5,645 bases of DNA, taken from positions 1 to 5,645 of the forward strand of contig UQAB01000049.1 in the NCBI GenBank assembly GCA_900538765.1, written 5' to 3'. This document shows positions 1-5,530 of this stretch, piece after piece (within the stretch, counting starts at the first letter, position 1; each line of letters starts with the position of its first letter). The position numbers and the translations under genes were made by a program. The notes beneath the pieces are model-generated. The model saw nothing but the letters and a program-made list of their open reading frames with translations. It made no database searches and was not told the origin of the DNA. Source of the stretch: an uncultured Azospirillum sp. GTDB taxonomy: Bacteria > Pseudomonadota > Alphaproteobacteria > RF32 > CAG-239.

Positions 1-28
1 GTAATATTACTTGGGAAATATTCTTCAT
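1..28 (-). CDS. 5' end of an unidentified protein gene (cut by window edge)
   Basis: Only nine codons are visible, reading MKNISQVIL, and the gene continues beyond the left edge. The start is supported by a strong ribosome binding site (GGAGGA at 33-38, a few bases before the ATG at 26-28) and by a well-formed promoter at 59-87 in the same orientation. The gene therefore begins a new transcription unit downstream of the cysS terminator. Nine residues are too few to identify a family or to say whether there is a signal peptide, so no function is proposed. The initiation signals are certain enough to call a real gene start, but not its product. Confidence 0.72.
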
Positions 29-32
29 CGTA

Positions 33-38
33 TCCTCC
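33..38 (-). promoter_or_regulatory. Strong ribosome binding site of the left-edge gene
   Basis: The minus strand reads GGAGGATACGATG, so GGAGG lies five bases before the ATG. This is the best Shine-Dalgarno match in the window and it fixes the start of the truncated gene. Confidence 0.75.
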
Positions 39-58
39 ACACTTGTCATCACAAAGAT

Positions 59-87
59 ACTATAGCATAACTTTTCTAGGTATTCAA
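59..87 (-). promoter_or_regulatory. Sigma70-type promoter for the left-edge gene
   Basis: The minus strand carries TTGAAT (82-87) as -35 and TATAGT (59-64) as -10, separated by exactly 17 bases. A TG one base before the -10 (TGCTATAGT) gives an extended -10. Predicted transcription start is near position 52, leaving a leader of roughly 24 bases that contains the GGAGGA ribosome binding site. The spacing, extended -10 and downstream ribosome binding site agree with one another. Confidence 0.7.
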
Positions 88-122
88 CAAATATTTTTAA
101 TAAGAAGAGAGAAAAATGACAT

Positions 123-148
123 AAAAAAAACCTCCGAAAAATCGGAGG
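123..148 (-). terminator. Rho-independent terminator of the gltX-cysS unit
   Basis: A perfect 7-bp stem, CCTCCGA pairing with TCGGAGG (131-148), closes a four-base loop. On the minus strand it is followed directly by eight T residues (123-130). It lies about 20 bases after the cysS stop codon. Stem, loop and U-tract all match the classical intrinsic terminator, and it separates cysS from the promoter of the left-edge gene. Confidence 0.93.
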
Positions 149-169
149 CTTACAGAAATGAAAAATATG

Positions 170-1555
170 TTACAGGCGTTTCCAGGTTGTTCCGGCTGGA
201 GAATCTTCCAAAACAATACCCTGCTCTTTTAATTCATTGCGGATTTTGTCGGCCAAGGCATAATCTTTATTTTTCTTGGCGGCGGCACGTTCGACAATTT
301 TGTCGTCAATCTCAGCCTCAGACAAACCGCCGGCCGTAGCATTGCCTTTAAACCAGTCGTCAGCATCCTGAAACAACAGGCCAAGCATATCGGCACTAGC
401 TAACAGCAGTCCCTTATATTTTCCTTTTTCTTCGGCGGTTTCTGCCTTATTCAGATTATTGACAATTTCATGCAGATAAGACAAGGCCAGCGGCGTGTTC
501 AGATCATCAGCCAAAGCAGCAACAACTCTTTCATCCGGTTCCACCTTTTCAGCCTTAACATCCTTATTATTACGCAAGGCATTATAGAACTTGTCCAGAG
601 TCAGTTTGGCATTATTCAGGCCTTCCATCGTAAAATTGAACGGCTGGTGATAATGCGTTGTTAAAAACAAGAGGCGCAGCGCTTCGGCCGGGGCTTTAGC
701 CAATATTTCATCAACGGTAAAGAAGTTACCCAGAGATTTTGACATTTTAACGCCGTCAACCATCAGCATGCCGCCATGCACCCAATAATGGGCAAAATGC
801 GATCCCTCAAATGCACAGCAAGACTGCGCGCATTCATTTTCATGATGCGGGAAAATCAAATCAGACCCACCGCCATGAATATCAAAATCATTGCCAAGCA
901 GTTTTGAACTCATTGCCGAACATTCCAAATGCCAGCCCGGACGGCCATAACCCCAGGGGCTGTTCCAACCCGGCTGGTCGGCTTCGGAAGGCTTCCACAG
1001 CACAAAGTCTGCCGGATTTTTCTTATAATCGGCCACTTCAATTCTGGCACCTGCCAGCATTTCCTTCATGGAACGCCCGGAGAGATAGCCGTAATTCGGC
1101 ATCGAATCTACCGAAAACAGAACATGGCCTTCCGCTTCATAAGCATGGCCGTTGGCCAATAAGCGTTTAACCAGTTCTATCATATCCTGAATATATTCCG
1201 TCGCGCGGGGACGATAGTTCGGGTCAAGGACATTCAGTTTTTTCATATCCGCAATGTACCAGTCATAAGTTTCCTGCGTAATTTCACGGATAGGTTTGCC
1301 GGTTTGTTTATGCTTATTTAAAATCTTATCATCAACATCGGTGATATTGGAAACATAAGTAACGTGTTCCGCTCCGTAAACATGACGGAGCAAACGGTAC
1401 AACACGTCAAAGACCACCGGAGTCTTGGCATTGCCGAGGTGCGCTTTGTCATAAACCGTCGGACCGCAGACATACATACGAACATTGTTACAATCAATCG
1501 GAACAAATTTATCTTTCCGACGTTTCAGCGTATTGTTCAAATATATGTCTACCAT
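170..1555 (-). CDS. cysS: Cysteinyl-tRNA synthetase (CysRS)
   Basis: Class I aminoacyl-tRNA synthetase that activates cysteine with ATP and charges tRNA-Cys in the cytoplasm. The 461 residues match the usual length of the bacterial enzyme. Visible motifs are the N-terminal CGPTVYD (30-36), the HIGH-type signature as HLGN (39-42), WHLECSAM (208-215), FPHHENE (235-241) and KMSKS (270-274). By family comparison the zinc ligands that discriminate cysteine are C30, C212, H237 and E241, all present. The C-terminal part holds the DALR-type helical domain and ends with the family-typical DSPAGTTWKRL (451-461). The start is supported by AAGGAG at 1565-1570, nine bases before the ATG. gltX ends 25 bases upstream on the same strand with no terminator between, so the two are probably cotranscribed. 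It is followed by an intrinsic terminator. Nothing is missing or truncated. Confidence 0.98.
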   Translation of the reverse strand: MVDIYLNNTLKRRKDKFVPIDCNNVRMYVCGPTVYDKAHLGNAKTPVVFDVLYRLLRHVYGAEHVTYVSNITDVDDKILNKHKQTGKPIREITQETYDWYIADMKKLNVLDPNYRPRATEYIQDMIELVKRLLANGHAYEAEGHVLFSVDSMPNYGYLSGRSMKEMLAGARIEVADYKKNPADFVLWKPSEADQPGWNSPWGYGRPGWHLECSAMSSKLLGNDFDIHGGGSDLIFPHHENECAQSCCAFEGSHFAHYWVHGGMLMVDGVKMSKSLGNFFTVDEILAKAPAEALRLLFLTTHYHQPFNFTMEGLNNAKLTLDKFYNALRNNKDVKAEKVEPDERVVAALADDLNTPLALSYLHEIVNNLNKAETAEEKGKYKGLLLASADMLGLLFQDADDWFKGNATAGGLSEAEIDDKIVERAAAKKNKDYALADKIRNELKEQGIVLEDSPAGTTWKRL

Positions 1556-1564
1556 TTTAATCTA

Positions 1565-1570
1565 CTCCTT
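1565..1570 (-). promoter_or_regulatory. Ribosome binding site of cysS
   Basis: AAGGAG on the minus strand lies nine bases before the cysS ATG (1553-1555), inside the 25-base gap after gltX. cysS therefore has its own strong translation start within the shared transcript. Confidence 0.8.
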
Positions 1571-1580
1571 ATTTTTTATT

Positions 1581-2903
1581 TTAAGCTTTTTCACCTTTGA
1601 GGCGTTTGTAAGCACGTTCCCGGCCAATAAACGGCAGCAGAATTTTTAATTCCGGACCGTTTTCTAAAGCCGTCAGCGCCTTGCGCAGCGGATGAAACAG
1701 CTCTCTGCCTTTTTTGCCGCTTTGGGTTTTAACCTCATTCAGCCAAGCGCCGAAAGTTTCTTCGTTCCATGGTTCCGCCGGCAGAACTTCTGCCGCCATG
1801 TTTGTCAGTTCCGCATCCTCCATAACAGGGGAAAGCTCCGCAAAACAAATATCCGACCACATTTTAATATCAGACAGCTTATCCAGATTACCGCGGACGG
1901 CATTCCAAAATTCTTCCGTTACGGAAAAACGCTCTTTAACCATTGCATAAGGCATGGCATGAATCAGGCGGGTGTTAAAGTGTTTCAATTCCTCTTCGTC
2001 AAATTTAGGCTGCGCGCGGCCGATTTTGGCAAAGTCAAGCGTTGCGGCCAAATCTTTTAAACTATAAAAAGGTTCAACCGGGTCTGACGTTCCGAGCTTG
2101 GCCAGAAATGAGCTGATCGCCATTGGTTCCACTCCGTCAGCGCGGAGTTCCCTGACGCCCAGGCTACCCAAGCGTTTGGAAAGTTTGCCCTCTTTTCCGG
2201 TCAGCAGCGGCAAATGCGCAAAAGCGGGAATCTTTCCACCGACAGCTTCAAACATCTGTATCTGCGCAGCCGTGTTGGTTACGTGGTCTTCGCCGCGAAC
2301 AATGTGGGTGATACCAAAATCAGCATCGTCAATGACTGACGGCAGGTGATACAGGAAACTTCCGTCTTCACGGATAACGACCGGATCGCTGAGATTTTTT
2401 TCAGAATAACGACATTCGCCGCGGACAAGGTCATGCCAGACGATGTCACCGTCCAACAGTTTGAAGCGGTAATGCGGGCGGCGCCCTTCCGCTTCATATT
2501 TGGCCATCTGCTCCCTCGTCAGGTTAAGAGCCTGACGGTCGTAAATCGGCGGCAGACCTTTGTTTAACAACCGCTTGCGCATAAATTCCAATTCTTCCGG
2601 CGTTTCATAGCAGGCATAAATCCGCCCGTCGGCCTTGAGTTTTTCCGTCACTTCGTTATAGCGTTCAACGCGCGCCGACTGGCGGGCTTCTTCGCTCCAT
2701 TCCAACCCGAGCCAGACTAACGCGTCGCGGATGGCGTCCTCATATTCCTTTTTGGAACGCTGCGCATCGGTGTCATCAATACGAAGCATGAAACGGCCTC
2801 CGAGCTTGGCCGATAAAAGCCAGTTAAACAACGCGGTGCGCGTATTGCCGATATGCATAAAGCCGGTCGGACTGGGGGCAAATCTTACTTTAATGTCGCT
2901 CAT
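1581..2903 (-). CDS. gltX: Glutamyl-tRNA synthetase (GluRS)
   Basis: Class I synthetase that charges tRNA-Glu with glutamate. In bacteria lacking GlnRS a non-discriminating form also makes Glu-tRNA-Gln for the GatCAB amidotransferase; which form this is cannot be read here. The protein is 440 residues. It begins with KVRFAPSPTGFMHIGN (5-20), which contains the glutamate-binding Arg region and the HIGH-type signature HIGN (17-20). LRIDDTD (40-46), HIVRGEDH (200-207) and KLSKRLG (240-246, the KMSKS equivalent) follow. The C-terminal anticodon-binding half includes GKKGRELFHPLRKALT (396-411). Around residue 98 there is a single Cys (IYACYE), not the CxC plus CxH zinc knuckle of E. coli GluRS. 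The start is fixed by the conserved N-terminus, because no Shine-Dalgarno sequence precedes it. It is first gene of a unit with cysS, with a promoter at 2945-2973. Many Alphaproteobacteria carry two gltX paralogues, so this may be one of a pair. Confidence 0.97.
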   Translation of the reverse strand: MSDIKVRFAPSPTGFMHIGNTRTALFNWLLSAKLGGRFMLRIDDTDAQRSKKEYEDAIRDALVWLGLEWSEEARQSARVERYNEVTEKLKADGRIYACYETPEELEFMRKRLLNKGLPPIYDRQALNLTREQMAKYEAEGRRPHYRFKLLDGDIVWHDLVRGECRYSEKNLSDPVVIREDGSFLYHLPSVIDDADFGITHIVRGEDHVTNTAAQIQMFEAVGGKIPAFAHLPLLTGKEGKLSKRLGSLGVRELRADGVEPMAISSFLAKLGTSDPVEPFYSLKDLAATLDFAKIGRAQPKFDEEELKHFNTRLIHAMPYAMVKERFSVTEEFWNAVRGNLDKLSDIKMWSDICFAELSPVMEDAELTNMAAEVLPAEPWNEETFGAWLNEVKTQSGKKGRELFHPLRKALTALENGPELKILLPFIGRERAYKRLKGEKA

Positions 2904-2907
2904 TTAT

Positions 2908-2946
2908 AAAAAAATCCACTTCAGCATAAAAAAAACTAAAGTGGAT
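2908..2946 (-). terminator. Inverted repeat with T-tract between the mlaC-like gene and gltX
   Basis: ATCCACTT (minus strand, 2939-2946) pairs perfectly with AAGTGGAT (2914-2921) across a 17-base T-rich loop. On the minus strand it is followed by a run of T (2908-2914). It sits about 40 bases after the stop of the MlaC-like gene, so a transcript of that gene could terminate here. The stem has only three G-C pairs and a long loop, so it is weaker than the cysS terminator. Its upstream arm overlaps the -10 element of the gltX promoter. A protein-binding operator is therefore an alternative reading. Confidence 0.5.
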
Positions 2947-2973
2947 AATAGAAGCTTTGCCTTATAAATTCAA
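2945..2973 (-). promoter_or_regulatory. Sigma70-type promoter for gltX-cysS
   Basis: The minus strand reads TTGAAT (2968-2973), a 17-base spacer, then TATTAT (2945-2950). The -10 differs from consensus at one base. Predicted initiation is near 2937, giving a gltX leader of about 34 bases. The promoter lies between the MlaC-like stop codon and gltX, so the synthetase pair can be transcribed independently of the upstream gene. Confidence 0.65.
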
Positions 2974-2987
2974 CAGTTTTTTACAGA

Positions 2988-3659
2988 TTACGCATTATAA
3001 GGATATTCGCCCTCTAATCGCAGCTGATTGGTTCTTTCCAAAGATTCTATCTGAAGGCGGAAATCTTCCAAAAACCAGGGGATTTCGCCGTCATCCGCCG
3101 CAATCATCTGATAAAACTTGTTACGGTAAGACAGAATCAGACTGCTTTCCGCCAGCTTTAAGTCACGAATTTTAAGGCCGTCTGTTCCTTTGTGCAATTT
3201 GAAACTCAGCAGAAGATTCTGCAGAGCCTCATCCTGCGGCGCGCCCTCAAAATGAATTTGTGCGGTTACGTCGGCATTGTCGTTGTTGACAACGGTTTTG
3301 ACAATTTGAAATTTTATCGGATAATTGAACTTCAGCGGAAACCCTTTATACATTCCCAATGCATAACGGCGAAACAACTGCTGGTATTCCGTTTTTTCAT
3401 TCGTTGTCATGACCTTCCAGTATTTGCCAACAACAAACTGCGCAACATAGTCCAAATCCACATAACTCAAAAACAAATTGTCCAGCTCTTCATATTTGAC
3501 AGCCAGATTGTCTTCTGCAAAGGCGGCCAACAGGCGGTTGCCCTTATCTTCGGCCCAGAAGGACGCTTCCTGCCGGGTCAGCGGCGCGGCAAAAGCCTCA
3601 GTCGTCAAAAAAACAGCAAAACAAAATATGATAACTCGCAAAAAATTATTACTTTTCAT
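2988..3659 (-). CDS. mlaC: MlaC/Ttg2D-family periplasmic phospholipid-binding protein
   Basis: Likely a soluble periplasmic carrier of the Tol_Tol_Ttg2 (MlaC) family. Known members shuttle phospholipid between outer-membrane MlaA and the inner-membrane MlaFEDB ABC complex; a hopanoid-associated branch (HpnM) also exists. At 223 residues it has the family's size. Residues 1-25 form a Sec signal peptide: a basic start, a hydrophobic core (RVIIFCFAVFL) and an AFA-A cleavage site near 24/25, with no lipobox. The family hallmark is VDLDYVAQFVVGKYWKVMT (67-85) followed by NEKTEYQQLFRRYALGMY (87-104), matching the conserved 'xGxYWRxxTxxQRxxFxxxFxxxL' region. Later parts are beta-rich and end with SYRNKFYQMIAADDG (177-191), equivalent to the usual 'sYRxxFxxxIxxxG' segment. 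AAGG at 3668-3671, eight bases before the ATG, supports the start. No other mla gene is in the window, so partners must be elsewhere; exact subfamily is uncertain. Confidence 0.82.
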   Translation of the reverse strand: MKSNNFLRVIIFCFAVFLTTEAFAAPLTRQEASFWAEDKGNRLLAAFAEDNLAVKYEELDNLFLSYVDLDYVAQFVVGKYWKVMTTNEKTEYQQLFRRYALGMYKGFPLKFNYPIKFQIVKTVVNNDNADVTAQIHFEGAPQDEALQNLLLSFKLHKGTDGLKIRDLKLAESSLILSYRNKFYQMIAADDGEIPWFLEDFRLQIESLERTNQLRLEGEYPYNA

Positions 3660-3667
3660 AAAAAATA

Positions 3668-3671
3668 CCTT
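3668..3671 (-). promoter_or_regulatory. Ribosome binding site of the mlaC-like gene
   Basis: AAGG on the minus strand lies eight bases before the ATG at 3657-3659. It is a short but well-placed Shine-Dalgarno match that supports this start. Confidence 0.55.
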
Positions 3672-3695
3672 ATGATGTCCTTAATTGGTAATTAC

Positions 3696-3702
3696 TATAA
3701 TA
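3696..3702. promoter_or_regulatory. Overlapping divergent -10 elements between the mlaC-like and aapJ-like genes
   Basis: The plus strand has a perfect TATAAT at 3696-3701. The minus strand has TATTAT at 3697-3702, so the two hexamers overlap by five bases. Neither has a convincing -35 at the expected distance (TGATGT on plus and TTTCAT on minus at 17-base spacing). Predicted starts are near 3708 for the plus-strand gene and near 3690 for the minus-strand gene. This is the only intergenic space (3660-3719) from which either gene could be initiated, which strengthens the call. Confidence 0.5.
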
Positions 3703-3719
3703 CAAAATTGGTTAATAAA

Positions 3720-4745
3720 ATGAAACTGAAAATTCTTAGCTGCCTGTTATTATGCCTTTTTACCCTCACGAATGCCGCGGCCGCCGTTACGGATCCGGGG
3801 CTGCGTTACATTAATGCCAGAGGAAAAATAAAATGTGGCACAAACCTTTCATCTCCAGCTTATGCCTCCCGCGATGAGGAAGGAATGTGGAAAGGGTTTG
3901 ACGTTGATATCTGCCAGGCTTTTTCCGCAGCAATTTTCGGTTCAACGGAAAAATTTGAAATGGTAGACGTGAGGGCTGACCAGATTGGCGCGGCATTGTC
4001 AACCGGACAGATTGATATTATGCTCGGCGGGCAGACGCTTGCAGCTAGTGCTGACATCAGAGGCAAAGCTATCCCGGCCGGAATTTTGTATTATGACAAA
4101 CAGGTCTTTCTCGGGCGGCAGGTCAGCAAATCAAATTCTCTGGAAGATTACCGTTTTGCAACGGTATGCGTTGTTGCAAACTCTAATGACGCCAATAATG
4201 TAGAGGAGTTCAGCAATAAGCACAATCTCGGTTTGAAAATGCTGTCGCTTAATTCCGAACGGCGGGCCAAAGAGGCGTTTTTGCTCAACCGCTGCCAGCT
4301 TTTAAGCGGCAATCAGATTTACCTGCGCGGCGTTTGGGAAGAAAACTTTCAGGAAAATCCAGATGTTAAAATTATTCCTGACGTTTTGGCGCTTAAACCG
4401 GTTTATATTCTGGTCGCCAAGGACAATCCGAAACTGCAGGCCATCTCCCGTTGGATTGTAAATGCCTTACAGTTAGCTGAAATGTATGGCATAGACTCCA
4501 GAAACGTTAAGGTTCAAATCGGTTTAAAAAACACTTCTCAGCGCAATCTTCTCGGCGCTAATGCCAAATTGTGGAGCGGTTTTGGCCTGCGGCCGGAATG
4601 GATTAAACAGGCTCTGGCGAGAATCGGCAATTACGGCGAAATATATGAACGCAACTTCGGACAATACAGCAATCTGAAAATAGACCGGGCGGAAAACCGC
4701 TACCTGAAAGACGGCGGCTTGCTTAACCCGCAGCCTTTTTTATAA
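3720..4745 (+). CDS. AapJ/BztA-like periplasmic solute-binding protein (orphan, divergent)
   Basis: Resembles the substrate-binding subunit of the general L-amino-acid ABC transporter (AapJQMP/BztABCD), a class II periplasmic binding protein. The mature 341-residue precursor has a Sec signal peptide (1-22, ending in NAAAA). Family landmarks are RGKIKCGT (34-41), WKGFDVDICQAF (57-68), GQIDIMLGG (96-104), YYDKQVFL (124-131), TVCVVANSND (148-157), the NRC segment (190-192) and the diagnostic C-terminus GNYGEIYERNFG (303-314) then YLKDGGLL (328-335). Four cysteines (39, 65, 150, 192) sit where the family has them. The start at 3720 is chosen because the signal peptide begins there and the -10 at 3696 would exclude the earlier in-frame ATGs at 3672 and 3675; no clear Shine-Dalgarno sequence is present. 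No permease or ATPase gene adjoins. The residues that usually bind the amino-acid backbone look substituted, so its ligand may differ or it may be a sensor or scavenger. Confidence 0.85.
   Translation: MKLKILSCLLLCLFTLTNAAAAVTDPGLRYINARGKIKCGTNLSSPAYASRDEEGMWKGFDVDICQAFSAAIFGSTEKFEMVDVRADQIGAALSTGQIDIMLGGQTLAASADIRGKAIPAGILYYDKQVFLGRQVSKSNSLEDYRFATVCVVANSNDANNVEEFSNKHNLGLKMLSLNSERRAKEAFLLNRCQLLSGNQIYLRGVWEENFQENPDVKIIPDVLALKPVYILVAKDNPKLQAISRWIVNALQLAEMYGIDSRNVKVQIGLKNTSQRNLLGANAKLWSGFGLRPEWIKQALARIGNYGEIYERNFGQYSNLKIDRAENRYLKDGGLLNPQPFL
4716..4741 (+). terminator. Probable intrinsic terminator inside the end of the aapJ-like gene
   Basis: GGC-T-TGC (4716-4722, with one bulged T) can pair with GCAGCC (4730-4735) around a seven-base loop. 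Six T residues follow (4736-4741). The structure lies within the final codons of the plus-strand gene and just before its stop, and also covers the end of the convergent hydrolase gene. The bulge and coding location lower certainty, but stem plus U-tract is the expected arrangement where two genes meet with no intergenic space. Confidence 0.5.
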
Positions 4746-5448
4746 TTTCCGGCGTTCTTTCCCGATTGATAAAACGAAGCGCGCATTTCAACCCGTCAGG
4801 CGTAATACGGTGTTGCCCTTCCCTGACAATGTGCGTATTTACCGGGCAGCCTATTTTTTTCAGGTTGCGCCGGGTAAAATCAAGAGCAGCAAAACGCACC
4901 AGATTATCTGCGTCGCCATGGATTAAAAACATCGGCGGCGTATTTTTGTAATGTTTTAACAAATAGGCGGACGGCGCCAGAATTCCGCTGAAACTGACAC
5001 AGCCGGCAATTTCGTTTTCACGCATCAACGAAGTATACAAAGCCAGCATTGCTCCCTGAGAAAAACCGCAGATATATAAATCCCGATCATCCAGCTGATA
5101 TTCATTGAGCAAGTTGTCTATATAGGGATTTAAATAGTCAAAGGCTTCGGCAAAACCCAATGCCATTTTATTGTAAATTTCTGAACACTCTTTCATTGTC
5201 GGGACGGTTTTGCGGCTGTCTTCAGGATCAAAACGGTGCATGGAATACCATTGGCGCTTGCGCTCATGAATTTCACAGGGAATCGGTGCCTGCGGAATAT
5301 GGACAGCGCAATCTTCGAGCTTTTGAGTCAGTTCTTGGGCAATAACTTTATCAACCGCCTCGGCACAATCAATATAACCGTGCAAAAACACAACCAGCTT
5401 TTGCGGGATACCGTTAATATGAGCTATTTCTTCAATAATCTCCGTCAT
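4723..5448 (-). CDS. PF02230-type serine hydrolase (phospholipase/carboxylesterase family)
   Basis: Alpha/beta-hydrolase of the small carboxylesterase/acyl-protein-thioesterase type, similar in layout to YpfH and EstB-like enzymes. It would hydrolyse an ester or thioester; the substrate is unknown. In the 241 residues, VVFLHGYIDC (19-28) supplies the oxyanion-hole HG. IPQAP (51-55) and QWYSM (66-70) follow at the family's usual places. ICGFSQGAMLAL (126-137) contains the nucleophile S130 in GFSQG. IHGDADNLV (176-184) gives the acid, probably D181, and EGQHRITPDGL (210-220) gives H213. The triad is complete. No signal peptide is seen, so it is probably cytoplasmic. The start has AGG at 5457-5459, eight bases upstream, and an in-frame stop (TAG) a few codons before it excludes a longer form. 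Its last 23 bp overlap the end of the convergent binding-protein gene. Confidence 0.88.
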   Translation of the reverse strand: MTEIIEEIAHINGIPQKLVVFLHGYIDCAEAVDKVIAQELTQKLEDCAVHIPQAPIPCEIHERKRQWYSMHRFDPEDSRKTVPTMKECSEIYNKMALGFAEAFDYLNPYIDNLLNEYQLDDRDLYICGFSQGAMLALYTSLMRENEIAGCVSFSGILAPSAYLLKHYKNTPPMFLIHGDADNLVRFAALDFTRRNLKKIGCPVNTHIVREGQHRITPDGLKCALRFINRERTPEIIKKAAG

Positions 5449-5456
5449 GCGACTGA

Positions 5457-5459
5457 CCT
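5457..5459 (-). promoter_or_regulatory. Modest ribosome binding site of the hydrolase gene
   Basis: TAGGTCAGTCGC precedes the ATG on the minus strand, placing AGG eight bases upstream. The in-frame ATG-TAG just before it means translation must begin at the ATG ending the window position 5448. Confidence 0.45.
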
Positions 5460-5502
5460 ACATTCTCAATTTGTAATTACGGGCGGATTTTAATGTGAAA
5501 TT

Positions 5503-5530
5503 ATTAAAATAAAATGAACGCTTCTCTCAA
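5503..5530 (-). promoter_or_regulatory. Possible promoter of the hydrolase gene
   Basis: The minus strand has TTGAGA (5525-5530) and TTTAAT (5503-5508) separated by 16 bases. Each differs from consensus at one position, but the -10 lacks the important second-position A. The DNA around it is very AT-rich and offers other weak hexamers, so the exact element is uncertain. A promoter in this 197-bp gap is expected because the hydrolase gene has no same-strand neighbour directly upstream. Confidence 0.3.

Noticed and set aside
43..339. A 98-codon plus-strand reading frame at the left end
   Set aside because: It runs across the left-edge gene's promoter, through the cysS terminator and into antisense cysS. 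The product has no recognisable features and no ribosome binding site.
811..1170. A 119-codon plus-strand reading frame within cysS
   Set aside because: It is antisense to conserved cysS motifs, which explain the sequence fully. The composition is that of a shadow frame.
1692..2060. A 122-codon plus-strand reading frame within gltX
   Set aside because: It is antisense to the conserved C-terminal half of GluRS, with no ribosome binding site and no recognisable domain.
2901..2946. Leader structure before gltX considered as a T-box or other tRNA-sensing riboswitch
   Set aside because: The predicted leader is only about 34 bases, far too short for a T-box, and no specifier or antiterminator elements are visible. 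Those elements are also not typical of Proteobacteria.
3192..3719. A 176-codon plus-strand open stretch in frame with, and upstream of, the aapJ-like gene
   Set aside because: It lies antisense to the well-supported mlaC-like gene. Its translation shows no family features, and the true start at 3720 begins a clean signal peptide. I treat it as a shadow of the opposite strand.
4687..4700. GCGG-AAAA-CCGC hairpin considered as a minus-strand terminator for the hydrolase
   Set aside because: The stem is only four to five pairs and no continuous T-run follows on the minus strand, so I did not call it.
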